From the NCBI RefSeq assembly GCF_964204865.1, contig NC_135262.1, positions 9,858,001-9,922,000 on the forward strand: 64,000 bases of DNA, given 5' to 3'. A model generated the notes under the pieces. It searched no databases. It saw nothing but the letters and a program-made list of their open reading frames with translations, and was not told where the DNA came from. This document shows positions 45,189-56,369 of this stretch, piece by piece. Position 1 is the stretch's first letter. The number at the start of each line of letters is the position of its first letter. The position numbers and the translations under genes are program-made. Origin of the DNA: Styela clava. Taxonomy: Eukaryota; Chordata; Ascidiacea; Stolidobranchia; Styelidae.

Positions 45189-48100
45189 ATGACGCGTAAT
45201 ATAAATGAAATGGACGAGGAAGAGCAGTGGGAAGATGTTAAAGGAAGGAAGAGAGGACAGAAAAATCAAAATGGGGATGGATTGTCAAACGACTTTGAGA
45301 AAGAGCCAGACTTCAGCGATCCAGAGGATTATGAAGAGGATATCAGCGATGAAGGTATGGGAGTGATCCTTATTGCACAATTTGGGGGTTTTGATAATGT
45401 CAGAATGTGCTTTATTTCAGTATTTACTGCTTTTTTTTCATTTGCTAATGCCAGAATGCAGTTAAATTAACTCAAGCAGTCAGGTTTCTGCAACACGTTA
45501 ACTTGCAGACTTGGTAATTCAGCCACAGGAGTGGTGACTTTTCTATGGGCCGGGGCCACGGTCCATCTAATTTGGCCACATGCTGACATGGGCCCATCAG
45601 GAAAAGTTCAATTATCTTACCAAAATTTGCAATTTTTACAAAATTGTCAATATTCGAACCGAAAAAAATTGTGAGATGCTACCAAATTTTGGGTCTGGTG
45701 AAGTACACGCCGTCAAGTACTTCTACCGGGCGTAGCATAACGATTTTTGCATACAATATTCCTAACCCTCACCTAAGTACGTCACCCAAAAATTACATCA
45801 CTGCGACGTAACAATCGCGACATAGAGCTTGCTAAATTATAACTACAATCGTTCTAAATGTCATCTGTGCCGACTATAATGAACTCACTAACCCCAGCGA
45901 TCTCTCTCTTATCGTTATCGTTACGGCGAGAAAACGAGAGAGTAGATTGCACAATTTCGGATGATTGTCTGCACGACCACACGTTTACTTTGGAGGGCCT
46001 TATTACGTCACTGCGACTATGCAGTGATGTAATTTTTGGATGACGTAGTCAGTGAGGGTTAGGAATGACATATGCAAAAATTGTTGAGCCAGGCCAATTA
46101 CAAGTGCTTGCGGCGTGTACTTCACGAGACTCCAAATTTTTTTCTTACGATGGGCCTTTATATAAAAATAAAAATAAAGCAAAATACCAAGCAACAGGAT
46201 AGAATACTCCTGTAGTATGTGTACCAGGTTAGGGTTATTACAAAATTTTGTTCATATTTTTTACATTATAGTTCTAATATGAGTTCGGGGACTGACTGTG
46301 TTAGCCAAGTGAATAGTCCCTTTACACAACTTGATGGGCCGATTCCCAATTCGATGGGTCGTGGCCCCGGCCCATACGTCGTAGAAGAGTCACCACTCCC
46401 ACTCTAATTCAGGGAACTCTGCAACTGCATGAAAGTTTCTGATAGAACTGCAGAATGTTTACACTGTTCTTTTTTATTGTCATATGGCGTGGCTGTGTGG
46501 GCAACCCTAAAATGCGGGAAACGGGAAATGCACTGAAATGCGAGAACCACAGGAAATTGCCAAAACTAAAATGCAGGAATGACGGAACTATGGGAAATTT
46601 CACCGTCGTCGTGCCAGACGCCCCTCTTTTGTGAGAGACATGGAGTGTTTGTTTTATTGAACCAAATGGAGGAAAATTCTTGGAATTCGGATAGTGTGCT
46701 GTATTGACATCTAGGAGATAGTTATGTGCAAGAGGATTGCTGGACTCCTCGCCGCCGTAGGGTGGTTCACGTACTGCTGGTTGGTTATGGCTTCCTCCAC
46801 CATCTAAGCCATGCTATCGAAAACAAATAACTAATCTCATACCTGACATGGAATGATAACCGGAGGCCCTCAGCTCCCTCTCCCTCCAGCCCCCGGGATA
46901 AATATGTAAATCCTATCCTATTTTTCAATATTATAAATTTTGGAATTTATTTTAAAATGTCAAACAATCCAACGTCTTCTGATGGCCTGTGTCCATGGTA
47001 TCTTTTTAAAAATATTTGAATTTACGGGATGGTTTATCCACTTTGCGATCAACTTATTTTTAAGCTGCAACATTCAGAGGTTAACTTCCTATGCACACTT
47101 GAAATGAATCACTGAAATGATCTATTTGGGATCAAACAACAAATTTGCAGCCTAGCTCTGATAACCTATCTGCTGTGTTGATGCTACCAAAACTGACAGT
47201 AAAGACAAATTTGATGTATCTCGTTGGAATACCTCTTAGAATATATTATACATATATATTATATACTTTTTTATAAAATTGAGCATATATTATTTATATA
47301 CAACTTATATATTCAGAATTACTGGGAGACATTCTGAGAAAGGAGCCAAAAGAAGCAGATGGATGTGAATCTGTAATTGTTGTTGACAATATACCTGTCG
47401 TTGGTGAAAGTAGACTTGAAAAACTCAAGTCTGTTTTAACAAAAATTTTCTCCAAGTTTGGACCAATCCAGTCCGAACATTTTCCACAACAGAATGGACA
47501 AACAAAAGGGTAAGTAATCGCTATGTTGATTTTAAGCAAACTTTGAAGTTCTTAATTATATACATTTTTTATTATTAAAAGAAGACATCATAAATAGGCT
47601 TATGATATGAATAGGTAAAAGCTGTTGCGATCATTTTAATGTATTCAAATTATTTTTAATTAATTTTGATCTTGGTCGTTTTCATTCTTGCATGCTCTCT
47701 TCATCCCTCTCATTTTATTGAATGAAATTCATCATTTTCTTTGTTCAGATACATATTTATTGAATACACTAGACCCGAGGATGCATTAGAAGCAGTGAAA
47801 AAGGCTGATGGATACAAGCTTGACAAAGCTCATACATTCAAAGTTAATTTATTTAATGATATAGAAAAGTATGTTATTCCATTTGTTTCAAATTACACTA
47901 GAAAATTTTGAGGCGAAATTTATGTGTCTAAATTTTTCACAGTGATGTCATTGAACCAGCGTTCTAGTTGAAATTGCAGCAACATTTATGTTACAGGTCT
48001 TAAACGGAAAATGGTTTATGGTGTTCTGAATAATTTCGATTTTTTAGAGCCAAATTTATGCTGAACGTTGATTTTGAAAACTATTTTGGATGTTAACTAT

Positions 48101-51100
48101 GTTTTATCTGTACCTACTGTGATCTCGAAAAGTGACCTTCTCGACGTTGATAATGTATAAAATGTGATATCTATTGGTCTGATATGTTATGCCTTGAAAA
48201 TTTCAGGTTTGACAACATTGAAGTTACTCAAAAATCAGCAGAAAAACAAGAATTTAAAGATATGGTATGATTTTATTTATCACTGTTTGTTGAACTTGAT
48301 GATATATTTTCCATCTCCGTATTCTCCTTTTCGTGAGTATAGACTTTGTCTGTTTCCATATAAAATTTGATGTTTCCATACCTTGAAATTGCTCACTCAA
48401 TTTTGTGTGTTATTTTTCTTCAGGGAAATCTCCATTATTATCTTGAAGAAGAGGATTGCAACGATCAGTTCAGTATCATATATGAGGGAGGAGATAAAAC
48501 AGCAATATTTTTAAACACTCATACTGAACCAGCATTACTCGAAGAAAGAAAGGTTTGAAATTTTAATAAAGGCTAACTCTGAGCAATAAACGTTTTGTTG
48601 ATAAAATTAATTTGTGTGCTTAATTACTTTCAATCCTCTCTTTCAAGTTTCTCCTGTTCATTATTCAGAACTTCCATTGAAAAATTAGTTTTCGAATTCA
48701 AATCTCATGCCCACCACCTTACCCAGAATTGGGAGGTGAGTGATGCCGGATCGAAATGATTTTCGACATCCCAACAACAGCATCTATTTACATGTCATTA
48801 ATTATCAGTGGCACAAATAAGCGTCATATGAAATAAATAATCAATATATTAATCAGGATATTATATTTTTAGAGATGGACTGAGACATATACTCGTTGGT
48901 CACCACAAGGAACATACCTCGCTACTTTTCATCAAAAAGGCATCGCACTTTGGGGAGGCGAAAATTTCAAACAGATTCAGCGTTTTGCTCATCAAGGAGT
49001 TCATCTTATCGATTTTTCTCCATGTGAGAGGTGAGATCGTATGCTGTAAAACAGAGTCTTCTTTATTAAGACTTATATTATTTAGGTTAAAGATCTTCGA
49101 TGTGCTTTCAGTTTTCTGTCGACTGTGAACACACCACACTCATCTACAGTCAGTGTACACGCCAGACAAAAAAATTTTTGTGAAAGTTTTTTTTTTTCTT
49201 GGAAAATTCTTATCTGGACGTCGCAAGCTGTTTTCCATCTGTAAATTATCATAGAATTTCCATCTCGCAAATTTGTTTCTAGGTATTTGGTAACCTTCAG
49301 TCCAATGCAAGCTGGTCGTACTACCGAAGAACCACAAGCTATTGTTATATGGGATATTTTTACTGGTGCAAGGAAAAGAGCTTTCCATGCGGATATGTCT
49401 GGAGAAGAAGACAGGCAATGGCCAATTTTCAAGTGGGTTTTATTCACTGGATATAGTGTTTTTGCCCTAGTTTTTTAAACTCCGTAAATTTTTTTAACTT
49501 TCATACAAAGGCAGATTTCATCAAGACAAAACGTTACAATTTAACTATGTGTGACTGTTATAGCTCTCAAACGTGCAACATTGACCGTAGCACATATGGT
49601 TTTTATTTTCATTTCTCTTTTGATTGGAGAAAAATTATAAGATTGATTTACACAAATGAGTTTGGGAACTACAAAATTGGCGCTCCAGAAGATTGCATAC
49701 CAATATGGAGGTAACTAATTTTATTCGCCTACTTTACATCAAGTTGTGTAAAGGTACTGAAAACTATGGGTAGTGGTTATATTCCCTTGGCTAACACGGA
49801 CAGTCCCCGAACTCGTAATAGAACTTAGAAAAGGAAAATCCTAGTAAATTATGGCCTAACCCTTACCTGGTACACACACTACAGGAGTACCCTAAAATTA
49901 CCAACAATGTCCAGATTTTTGCTAAAGCAGGTATTCAACTTTGTTATTTTTTACAGATGGAGTAACAGTGGAAAATTTTTTGCCAGGAAATCTAGCGGAG
50001 TTTTGAGTGTTTATGAAACTCCAGTAAGATTTTTGTTGTTATTTTATAGTGTCATTTCATAAATATGAAAATGAAAAATGGATAAATTTTAACACAAAGC
50101 CAAATTAAAGAAATAACCCAAATAACCAGATTAAAGTACCCAATTATTGATAGTGAATGCGGAAAGATCAGTGTCATTAGTTTTGTTTTCACATTTTTCA
50201 CTTTTAACACATAGATAAAATGGAGAAATAACCCAAATCACTAGATTAAAGTAGCCCATTATTAATAGTGAATGCGTAAAGACTAGTGCCATTAATTTTG
50301 TTTTCACATTTTATTTGTTTAGTCGTTTGGACTGCTCGATAAAAAAAGCTTGAAGATAGAAGACATCAAGTGAGTGCAATGAAAATATCTACGATGGTTT
50401 GCTTATAAGGTGTTTCCATCACTTATCTTATGCTTGACAATTATTGATAAAAAGGATCAACAAAAAGTCTTGAAATAACGTATGCATTGCAAATGGTACA
50501 TAGTGAAGACCTATGTTTGTGGTCCACAGGGATCTGCTCTGTGGCCCCCTGGGGCTGAAGGACCCAGTTTGAGAAACTCTGGTTAATTGTTGCTAAGGAG
50601 GATCTGTTCGAGGCAGGATTAAATAATAGCTTCTGAGAATAGATATTGCTATCAGTAGGTAAATCTAATGCTATTGCTTAATGCTAATATGTTTGGAGGC
50701 TTCAATCATTTTCTGCTTATACAAAGAAGGAATTTTGTGTTATTGTTGGTTTTCAATTTACCTTTTCGCCCCATCATTTCATTGTTGGATCATAATTTAA
50801 TAATTTATCTGACTTGCTGTTTAATTGAAAATTATGTCTTGAAATGTTTTTCCAAATTTCCTAGAATTGCGTTTTTTGTTTTCAGAGAATTTTCGTGGTC
50901 GCCAGCGGAAAACAAACTTGCTTTCTGGGTTCCAGAAAGAAATGAAATTCCTGCTCGTGTTACGATTCTTGCCATTCCATCACGTCAAGAACTTCGAGTC
51001 AAAAATCTGTTTAACGTGTCTGACATCAGATTGCATTGGCACAAACATGGGAAGTTCCTATGTGTGAAGGTTGATCGGTATAACAAAACCAAAAAGGTAT

Positions 51101-54099
51101 TATGGTTGTGATTTATATTTCTTCCTTTTGACTATTTTGAATTCATTTGAATTTTAACCCAATCTTGGTAAAGGCAGTTTAATATTTTTTCACCTCGTTT
51201 GATACACAATTTCGATGATTAATAACATATTTGGTAACACTATGAATAGTATTTATTCCAGTAAAAAAATTCCCTTATAAATATACCGAATATACAGAAT
51301 ACTAATTTAAAATTGTTACACATTAACTTTTTTTTTTTTTTTTTGTATATGGGTGTTTATACAAGCTCAAATTGCGAATTTTTTGATACAATATATAGTT
51401 TGTTGGCCTCGAAGTTGTTTAAACGAAGAAAAAAAATAAAAAAAAGCACTGGGTAAAATGAAATAAGTTTGGTTAAGAAATATTGCGAACCGACTTGTGT
51501 CGGCAAGTGGCAAGTGTAAGAGAGAAATTTTACTTTGTAATTGTCTATTACGAATTACGATTTAACATTTAGTTGTTAATATATGTTGACTCTGACTATA
51601 TGTTGGCTACTACCTATACTGAAATGTCTATACAGACTCTGTGCAGTTTAATTTCTTTTTTCTCTTGTGAAAAATTCGAATCTTCCTTCAATGCCCGCAA
51701 CAAAAACCACATACTTCATGACCCTGATATTATTATCAATATGACCTTTCATCACACTGATTTCATGAAACTCAAAACATTATTTGTCCCACAGGCAAAC
51801 ATCTCTAATTTTGAGATTTTCCACATCAAGGAGAAACAAGTCCCGGTCGACATTGTTGAATTGAAAGAACAGGTATTTATTAATATGGCACCCTAAAAAT
51901 TCTTTCAAATTATATTTTCAGCATTGATTGAGGCATACAAAGATTGCTAATGCTAAATCTAGATTGGGATGTAAATATATGTAAGCTGCCACCTTCATGT
52001 TAGTACGTGATGACGTTCAAAAGTTTACTACTAATATGTACATATTTGAATTTTCAATACAATAACAACCACTCTGAAAATGTTCATATTGATCTTGTTT
52101 CAAGTCGGATATATCGTGAATAATTTAAGTAATATTTTTTACTCCCATTTTCAGGTTACCGCATTTGCTTGGGAGCCTACAGGAAGCAAATTCTGTTGTT
52201 TGCATGGAGAGACACCCCGCATCAGCGCATCATTTTATGCAGTAAAAAGTGGAAAAGTTGAGCTATTGGGTAACAAAGAAATACTGTAAAAAAAAAGTTT
52301 TCATTCATCATTTACAGGATTAATCGTTGTTTGTTTTATCAACAGAAACAATGGAAAGGAAAACGGCTTCTCATATATTTTGGTCTCCTGCTGGTCAATT
52401 CGTACTGCTAGCTGGTTTGAGAAGGTATATATGTGTGGTGTATGTATGTTTCAGTGTATTTTACCTGACTTCATATGCAATGAATACATAGTTTTTAACT
52501 ACTGGCCGATTTGGATTGAATGGTGATGAAAACTGGGCTTTTTGAGACCTGATTAGGAATACTGTTAAATATTTCAAAAATCTGTAAAAACCGGAATCTT
52601 TTCTGCATTGCTTACCCAATTTATTAAACCCCGTGGTGAAGCAGGTAATTTGAACTCGAGATTTTGACACTATGGCGATTCCACCATAGTTCAGTCTAAT
52701 GCTAACCATTAAGCCACTGCAAGATTTAACCACCAAGTTTATACATGCCTAGTCTTTGTGGACTACCAATTCACATTTCTCTGTTCATTGAACCCTGCAA
52801 CTATAGCTTCAAATCTTGAGATGTTTGAATGGTTTTCATCATCTGATCCTTACTATTTGTATTTTAGTTCCAGCCAACTTGAATTCATAGATACAGCCGA
52901 TATGACAGTAATGAATACAGGGGAACATTTGATGGTGTCTGATGTGGAATGGGATCCTACTGGCAGATTTTTAATATCTGTTGTCAGTTGGTGGGCTCAC
53001 AAGGTAATGTACTGAATCATAATCAAATTTTCCAAAGGACCTTTGCTGTGTTTCTGCTAATGCTCGTTACGGACTATAAATTGAGATGAATACTCGTGAT
53101 AGTTAGTGGACTAGTTTTAAATGAAAATTCAAACTTTCATAGAATATTATTAAAAGATTTTAACGTTTCGAGATAATTTTGCTTGTATTTGTTTTCATGT
53201 AAACCATGCATTTTTATATTTATTCAGATTGATAACGCTTACTGGGTGTGGTCTTTCCAAGGACGATTGCTGCGTAAGCAAAGCATGGACAGAATTTGTC
53301 AGCTGCTTTGGCGTCCTCGCCCTCCTCCTTTGCTTACAGAAGAGCAGATCAAGGTTAAATTTCTCTTCATATTATTTAGATGGACTGATAGTGATATTGT
53401 TGAAATAGGAAAGCTAATAAATCAGTATTTCGGGTGAATGTGTACATTAGTTTTGGGGCTGTTATAATGTCTGCCACATTCATATTTCCACAATCATAAT
53501 GTATGTCCACTCAGACATATACAATGAATTCAGCATAATTCACTAATTATTTCTTTGTCTGAATATATGTAGAAAGTGAAAAAGGATTACAAGATGTATG
53601 CCAAAATGTTCGAAGCAAAAGATCGAGTCTTGCAATCAAGAGTTTCAAAAGATATTCTGGATAAACGTCGTGCACTCATGGATGAATTTATGAGTTATCG
53701 TCAAGAAAATATCAATATTTATCAAGATCAGACTCCGTATAGGAGAGAATTGAGAAACGGTATGATATACTTTGGCTTTTACGTTTTGAAAATAGAAGTT
53801 TTTGCCAAAACTCAATGAAAAGTAGTTCATGAAACTTGACAGATATTGAGGTTCGATCAGTTTTTTTGGTTAGAACTTATAAAGTTGGGCATAAATCTAT
53901 GAAAGTGCTGTGTTTTACAAATGATACCATAGTAAGTAAGAATCCTATTTTGTTTCTATCTTGTCCGTATTGTAATTAGAATAATTTTATACTTTGTCTT
54001 CAAGGTGTTAACACTGATGAAGTTGACAGTCATGCTGAAGACTGGGATGAAGTTCAAGTTGAATTACTCGTTGATGAGGTTGAAACGATCATAGAGTGA
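45189..54099 (+). CDS. EIF3B: Translation initiation factor eIF3 subunit b, 17 exons, 704 aa
   Basis: Exons: 45189-45354, 47317-47509, 47749-47868, 48207-48264, 48424-48552, 48873-49030, 49283-49432, 49957-50023, 50323-50369, 50886-51096, 51795-51872, 52155-52269, 52346-52424, 52868-53003, 53228-53353, 53573-53759, 54005-54099. They are all GT-AG, in phase, and join to 2115 nt. eIF3b is the scaffold of the eIF3 complex on the 40S subunit. An acidic N-terminus (residues 1-60) leads to an RRM ([12 protein letters not shown], then [17 protein letters not shown]). The WD-type beta-propeller follows ([94 protein letters not shown]). The C-terminal helical segment ([17 protein letters not shown]) ends in an acidic tail. 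It is shorter than human eIF3b (about 810 aa), mostly in the acidic N-terminus. Introns 1 and 7 hold mobile elements. Confidence 0.95.
45691..46132. mobile_element. Foldback MITE F2 (442 bp), relative of the element at 10208-10661
   Basis: The ends GGGTCTGGTGAAGTACACGC and gcgtgtacttcacgagactc are inverted repeats, and the arms pair for more than 100 bp (acgtcacccaaaaattacat and atgtaatttttggatgacgt). CAAATTTT is exactly duplicated at 45683-45690 and 46133-46140. Shared with F1 are the GGGTCT(C/G)GTG end, the (c/t)ctaaccctcacc block and acgtaatttttggatg. Confidence 0.8.
46206..46345. mobile_element. Family-M fragment
   Basis: The strings actcctgtagtatgtgtacc and aggttaggg, then gagttcggggactgactgtg and ttagccaagtgaata, match the inner parts of the copies at 49679-49891 and 57793-57975. 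The right end is lost. Confidence 0.6.
46719..46921 (+). repeat. SINE-A lacking the tRNA head, plus orientation
   Basis: The strings agttatgtgcaagaggattg and ctggactcctcgccgccgta, then ggtggttcacgtactgctgg, and the tail cccgggataaatatgtaaat match SINE-A. The tRNA-like head is absent, as expected from a 5'-truncated insertion. It lies in EIF3B intron 1. Confidence 0.75.
49679..49891. mobile_element. Family-M MITE, longer form (213 bp)
   Basis: The ends are GGCGCTCCAGAAG and actacaggagtacc. The interior reads ggaggtaactaattttattc, then cacggacagtccccgaactc and ttatggcctaacccttacct, which is the long version of this family. It lies in EIF3B intron 7. Confidence 0.75.
50105..50315 (+). repeat. 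Direct duplication (about 95-bp unit, 115 bp apart) in EIF3B intron 8
   Basis: The stretches starting gaaataacccaaata at 50110 and gaaataacccaaatc at 50225 run in parallel through agattaaagta, agtgaatgcg and ttttgttttcacattt. The second copy runs straight into the polypyrimidine tract and acceptor of exon 9 (50322), so the first copy carries a duplicate of that tract. Confidence 0.85.
50510..50583. mobile_element. hAT end fragment
   Basis: The strings ggggctgaaggacccagttt and gagaaactctgg resemble the right end of CAG-type hAT elements. No partner end is visible. It lies in EIF3B intron 9. Confidence 0.35.
52597..52727 (-). repeat. SINE-B, minus orientation
   Basis: On the minus strand there is an A box (gtggcttaatggttagca), a B box (gagttcaaatta) and body sequence matching 24915-25112. 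It lies in EIF3B intron 13. Confidence 0.55.
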
Positions 54100-55056
54100 C
54101 AAAAACGTGATCTTCGATTATCTTGCTGTCCCGGAATTGTACTGAAGATTTTGGGATAGCACCTGACCAGCTGTACCATTTATTTTTGAACGAGTCTACA
54201 GATATTAGGAAATAAGACATTTTTCAAAGAAGTTGTGACAGATTGTATTGCTTTATAAGTTTTTCTTGCTGATATTGGGAGGTGAACTTTTTGTGAAAAT
54301 AATGGCTATATTATGTATTATGCCATTCCTGCATTGTTATTTGTTTAGGATAAATTTTAATTATGTGGGCAACATGCCAGTTGGATTTGTTCCTTGTTTT
54401 CCACTTGCTGGATATTGGAACTTTGCTGAAAAAGCTTGTTTTTTTTAGATACATGTTGCAAATATACATCTAGTGAAATTGTAGGCCGTGTGACACATAA
54501 AGCCAAAATTATGTTAATTTTTGCATGAAAGTAAGTGCCTACGAAATTAATGTAGTTTTGATTTTATGGTTGCACGTCCTGCAGTTCTACTCCTGTTGGT
54601 GTGTATTATCAACATGTCTCTTTGTTGTAATTTGGATATATAGATTTGAAAATAAATTTGGCCTTATGTAAAAGAAGCATTTATATTTTTGTAAATGGGG
54701 ATCTGTGATAAACTCTGGAATGGAATGAATATTTTATATCCTGATTGGAGAGGCTTGATTCTATCCTAATTCAATCTATCAGACTCTTATCCTGCTGTGT
54801 TTTAGGACACTTCCTTTGTATTATTACCCCGTGACATTGAATGAGGATTATGTGTGTCCCCCTGGTTAAGTACGAAAAACAAACCATCTCCCAGTGTGTA
54901 CTTAGTGGTACATTGACCATTGAAACTCGAGTTTCATGAATAACCTGTTCCCCTTGAGTGTTTGCAAGTTGATCTTCATTAGTATTGGAGAACTGCCTAT
55001 CACCGCGGTTTACATGACAGATGTCAATGAATGCTTAAGAATTAGATAAGATTTTC

Positions 55057-55282
55057 GGTGCTCCCGAAGTATGCGAACCAAGATGGCGGACATCGGAACG
55101 TAACAGGTTAGGGTTAGGCCATAATTTTTTTCCAATTTTCCCTATTTTAATCCTATTATTAGTTCGAAGACTATCCAAGATCCTCCCGTAGTATTTATAC
55201 CTAAAATTATGGCCTAACCCTAACCTAGTACACATATTACATTCCGATGTCCGCCATCTTGGTTCGCATACTTCGGGAGCCC
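55057..55282. mobile_element. Family-M MITE (226 bp)
   Basis: GGTGCTCCCGAAGTATGCGA at the left and tcgcatacttcgggagc at the right are near-perfect inverted repeats. The inside holds acaggttagggttaggccat and its inverse, and accaagatggcggacatcgg pairing with ccgatgtccgccatcttggt. This is the cleanest copy of the family in the window. Confidence 0.85.
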
Positions 55283-55296
55283 CAGATTTTCATACT

Positions 55297-55570
55297 TATC
55301 CTGGGAGGGAGGAAATCCGATGAAACAGATTAATCATAGTCACCAGTCCATGTCGTCATGGAATTGGTTAGCCAGGTATTTGTTTCAGATGTATGGACTT
55401 GATGGTGGAGGAAGCCATAATCGATCAGCAGTTACGACAACCACCATCGACGGCGATGAGTCCAGCAATCCTCCCACGGATCCTAAGCTTCCAACGCAGG
55501 GTACCGTAATTAGGTTTGCGGTTGCAGGCATATTAGTCCTACCGCTTAGTCCAATGCGCCAGCCGCCGAG
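55297..55570 (-). repeat. SINE-A, minus orientation, degraded head
   Basis: The strings acttatcctgggagggagga, gccaggtatttgtttc and gacttgatggtggaggaagc, then cggcgatgagtccagcaatc and gcttagtccaatgcgcc, are SINE-A blocks. The B box region has decayed. The 117-codon frame across it is not a gene. Confidence 0.7.
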
Positions 55571-56369
55571 CTTGATTTCTCCTCCTTTTAAGCTTGAGGA
55601 TACGTTCGTATATGATGTGCTGATTAAACGTGGATTTAGGATTCATCAACACCTTCACAAGACTTTGCAATAAAATACGACACCAGCCATCTAGTGTTTA
55701 AAAATATGGCGCCAAAACCGAGCAGAAGACGACAAAGCCTGTTATGATGATCCAGGCTATTCGACTTGCCTTCTGTTGCTGGGCCGGTATGTCGTATCTT
55801 ATAGGCTAGCTAATCCTTTTTTATTGTTATCGGTAGCATGTTTTGCAGAGAATCCTGTAACTGAGTTGTAAACTACCTACAGTGCTAATTCGAAATTCCC
55901 TGTAAGTTACTGCTAGAGTAATGGTACTTCCGAATTCCAGATGTTTGGCAAAGGACGTTGACTTCATGTTATAAAAACTTTATTTATATCTGGGTATAGA
56001 AAAGTTTGACACGATTTGACCTAATGTTTACGAACTCTAAAAAAACGTTACTTTACACCAGGAAGAAATCAATAATTATGGTTTTCAACCACTCTCAGGA
56101 GAATTCTTGAAAGGTAACTAACCTACCAAAGTGAACTTGACGCCATATAAGTTATAACTCATAAGCCTAAGCTTCAACATCAAATATTAGTTAAGATGGA
56201 ATGACTTAAGTTGCGTCTGGTTTTTGTATTAACTTACCAATAATGATTGAGTTAATGTTATCTACCAGCAACAGGCTACCGGTACAGTTTTTCGATTCTC
56301 CTATTCGGCCGGGTTGGTCCAGCCTACTAGACTATAACAGTTATTTTGTAATTAAATTCATCTATGAAT

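Larger units (their letters stand above)
45523..46404. mobile_element. Composite: older TIR element containing MITE F2 and a family-M piece
   Basis: In EIF3B intron 1, ggagtggtgacttttcta and tgggccggggccacggtcca on the left are mirrored on the right by tcgtggccccggccca and gagtcaccactccc. TAATTCAG flanks both sides (45515-45522, 46405-46412). The outermost 3-5 bases do not pair, so the exact ends are provisional. Inside lie the complete MITE at 45691-46132 and, at 46206-46345, part of a family-M element. Confidence 0.6.
54100..56369. other. EIF3B 3' UTR and spacer to SYCP3, with MITE and SINE
   Basis: The EIF3B 3' UTR begins here; an AATAAA at about 54651 (gaaaataaatttgg) is a plausible end signal. 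A family-M MITE (55057-55282) and a SINE-A (55297-55570) follow each other directly. From 55680 to 56369 I see only AT-rich sequence, presumably with the SYCP3 promoter. Confidence 0.45.
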
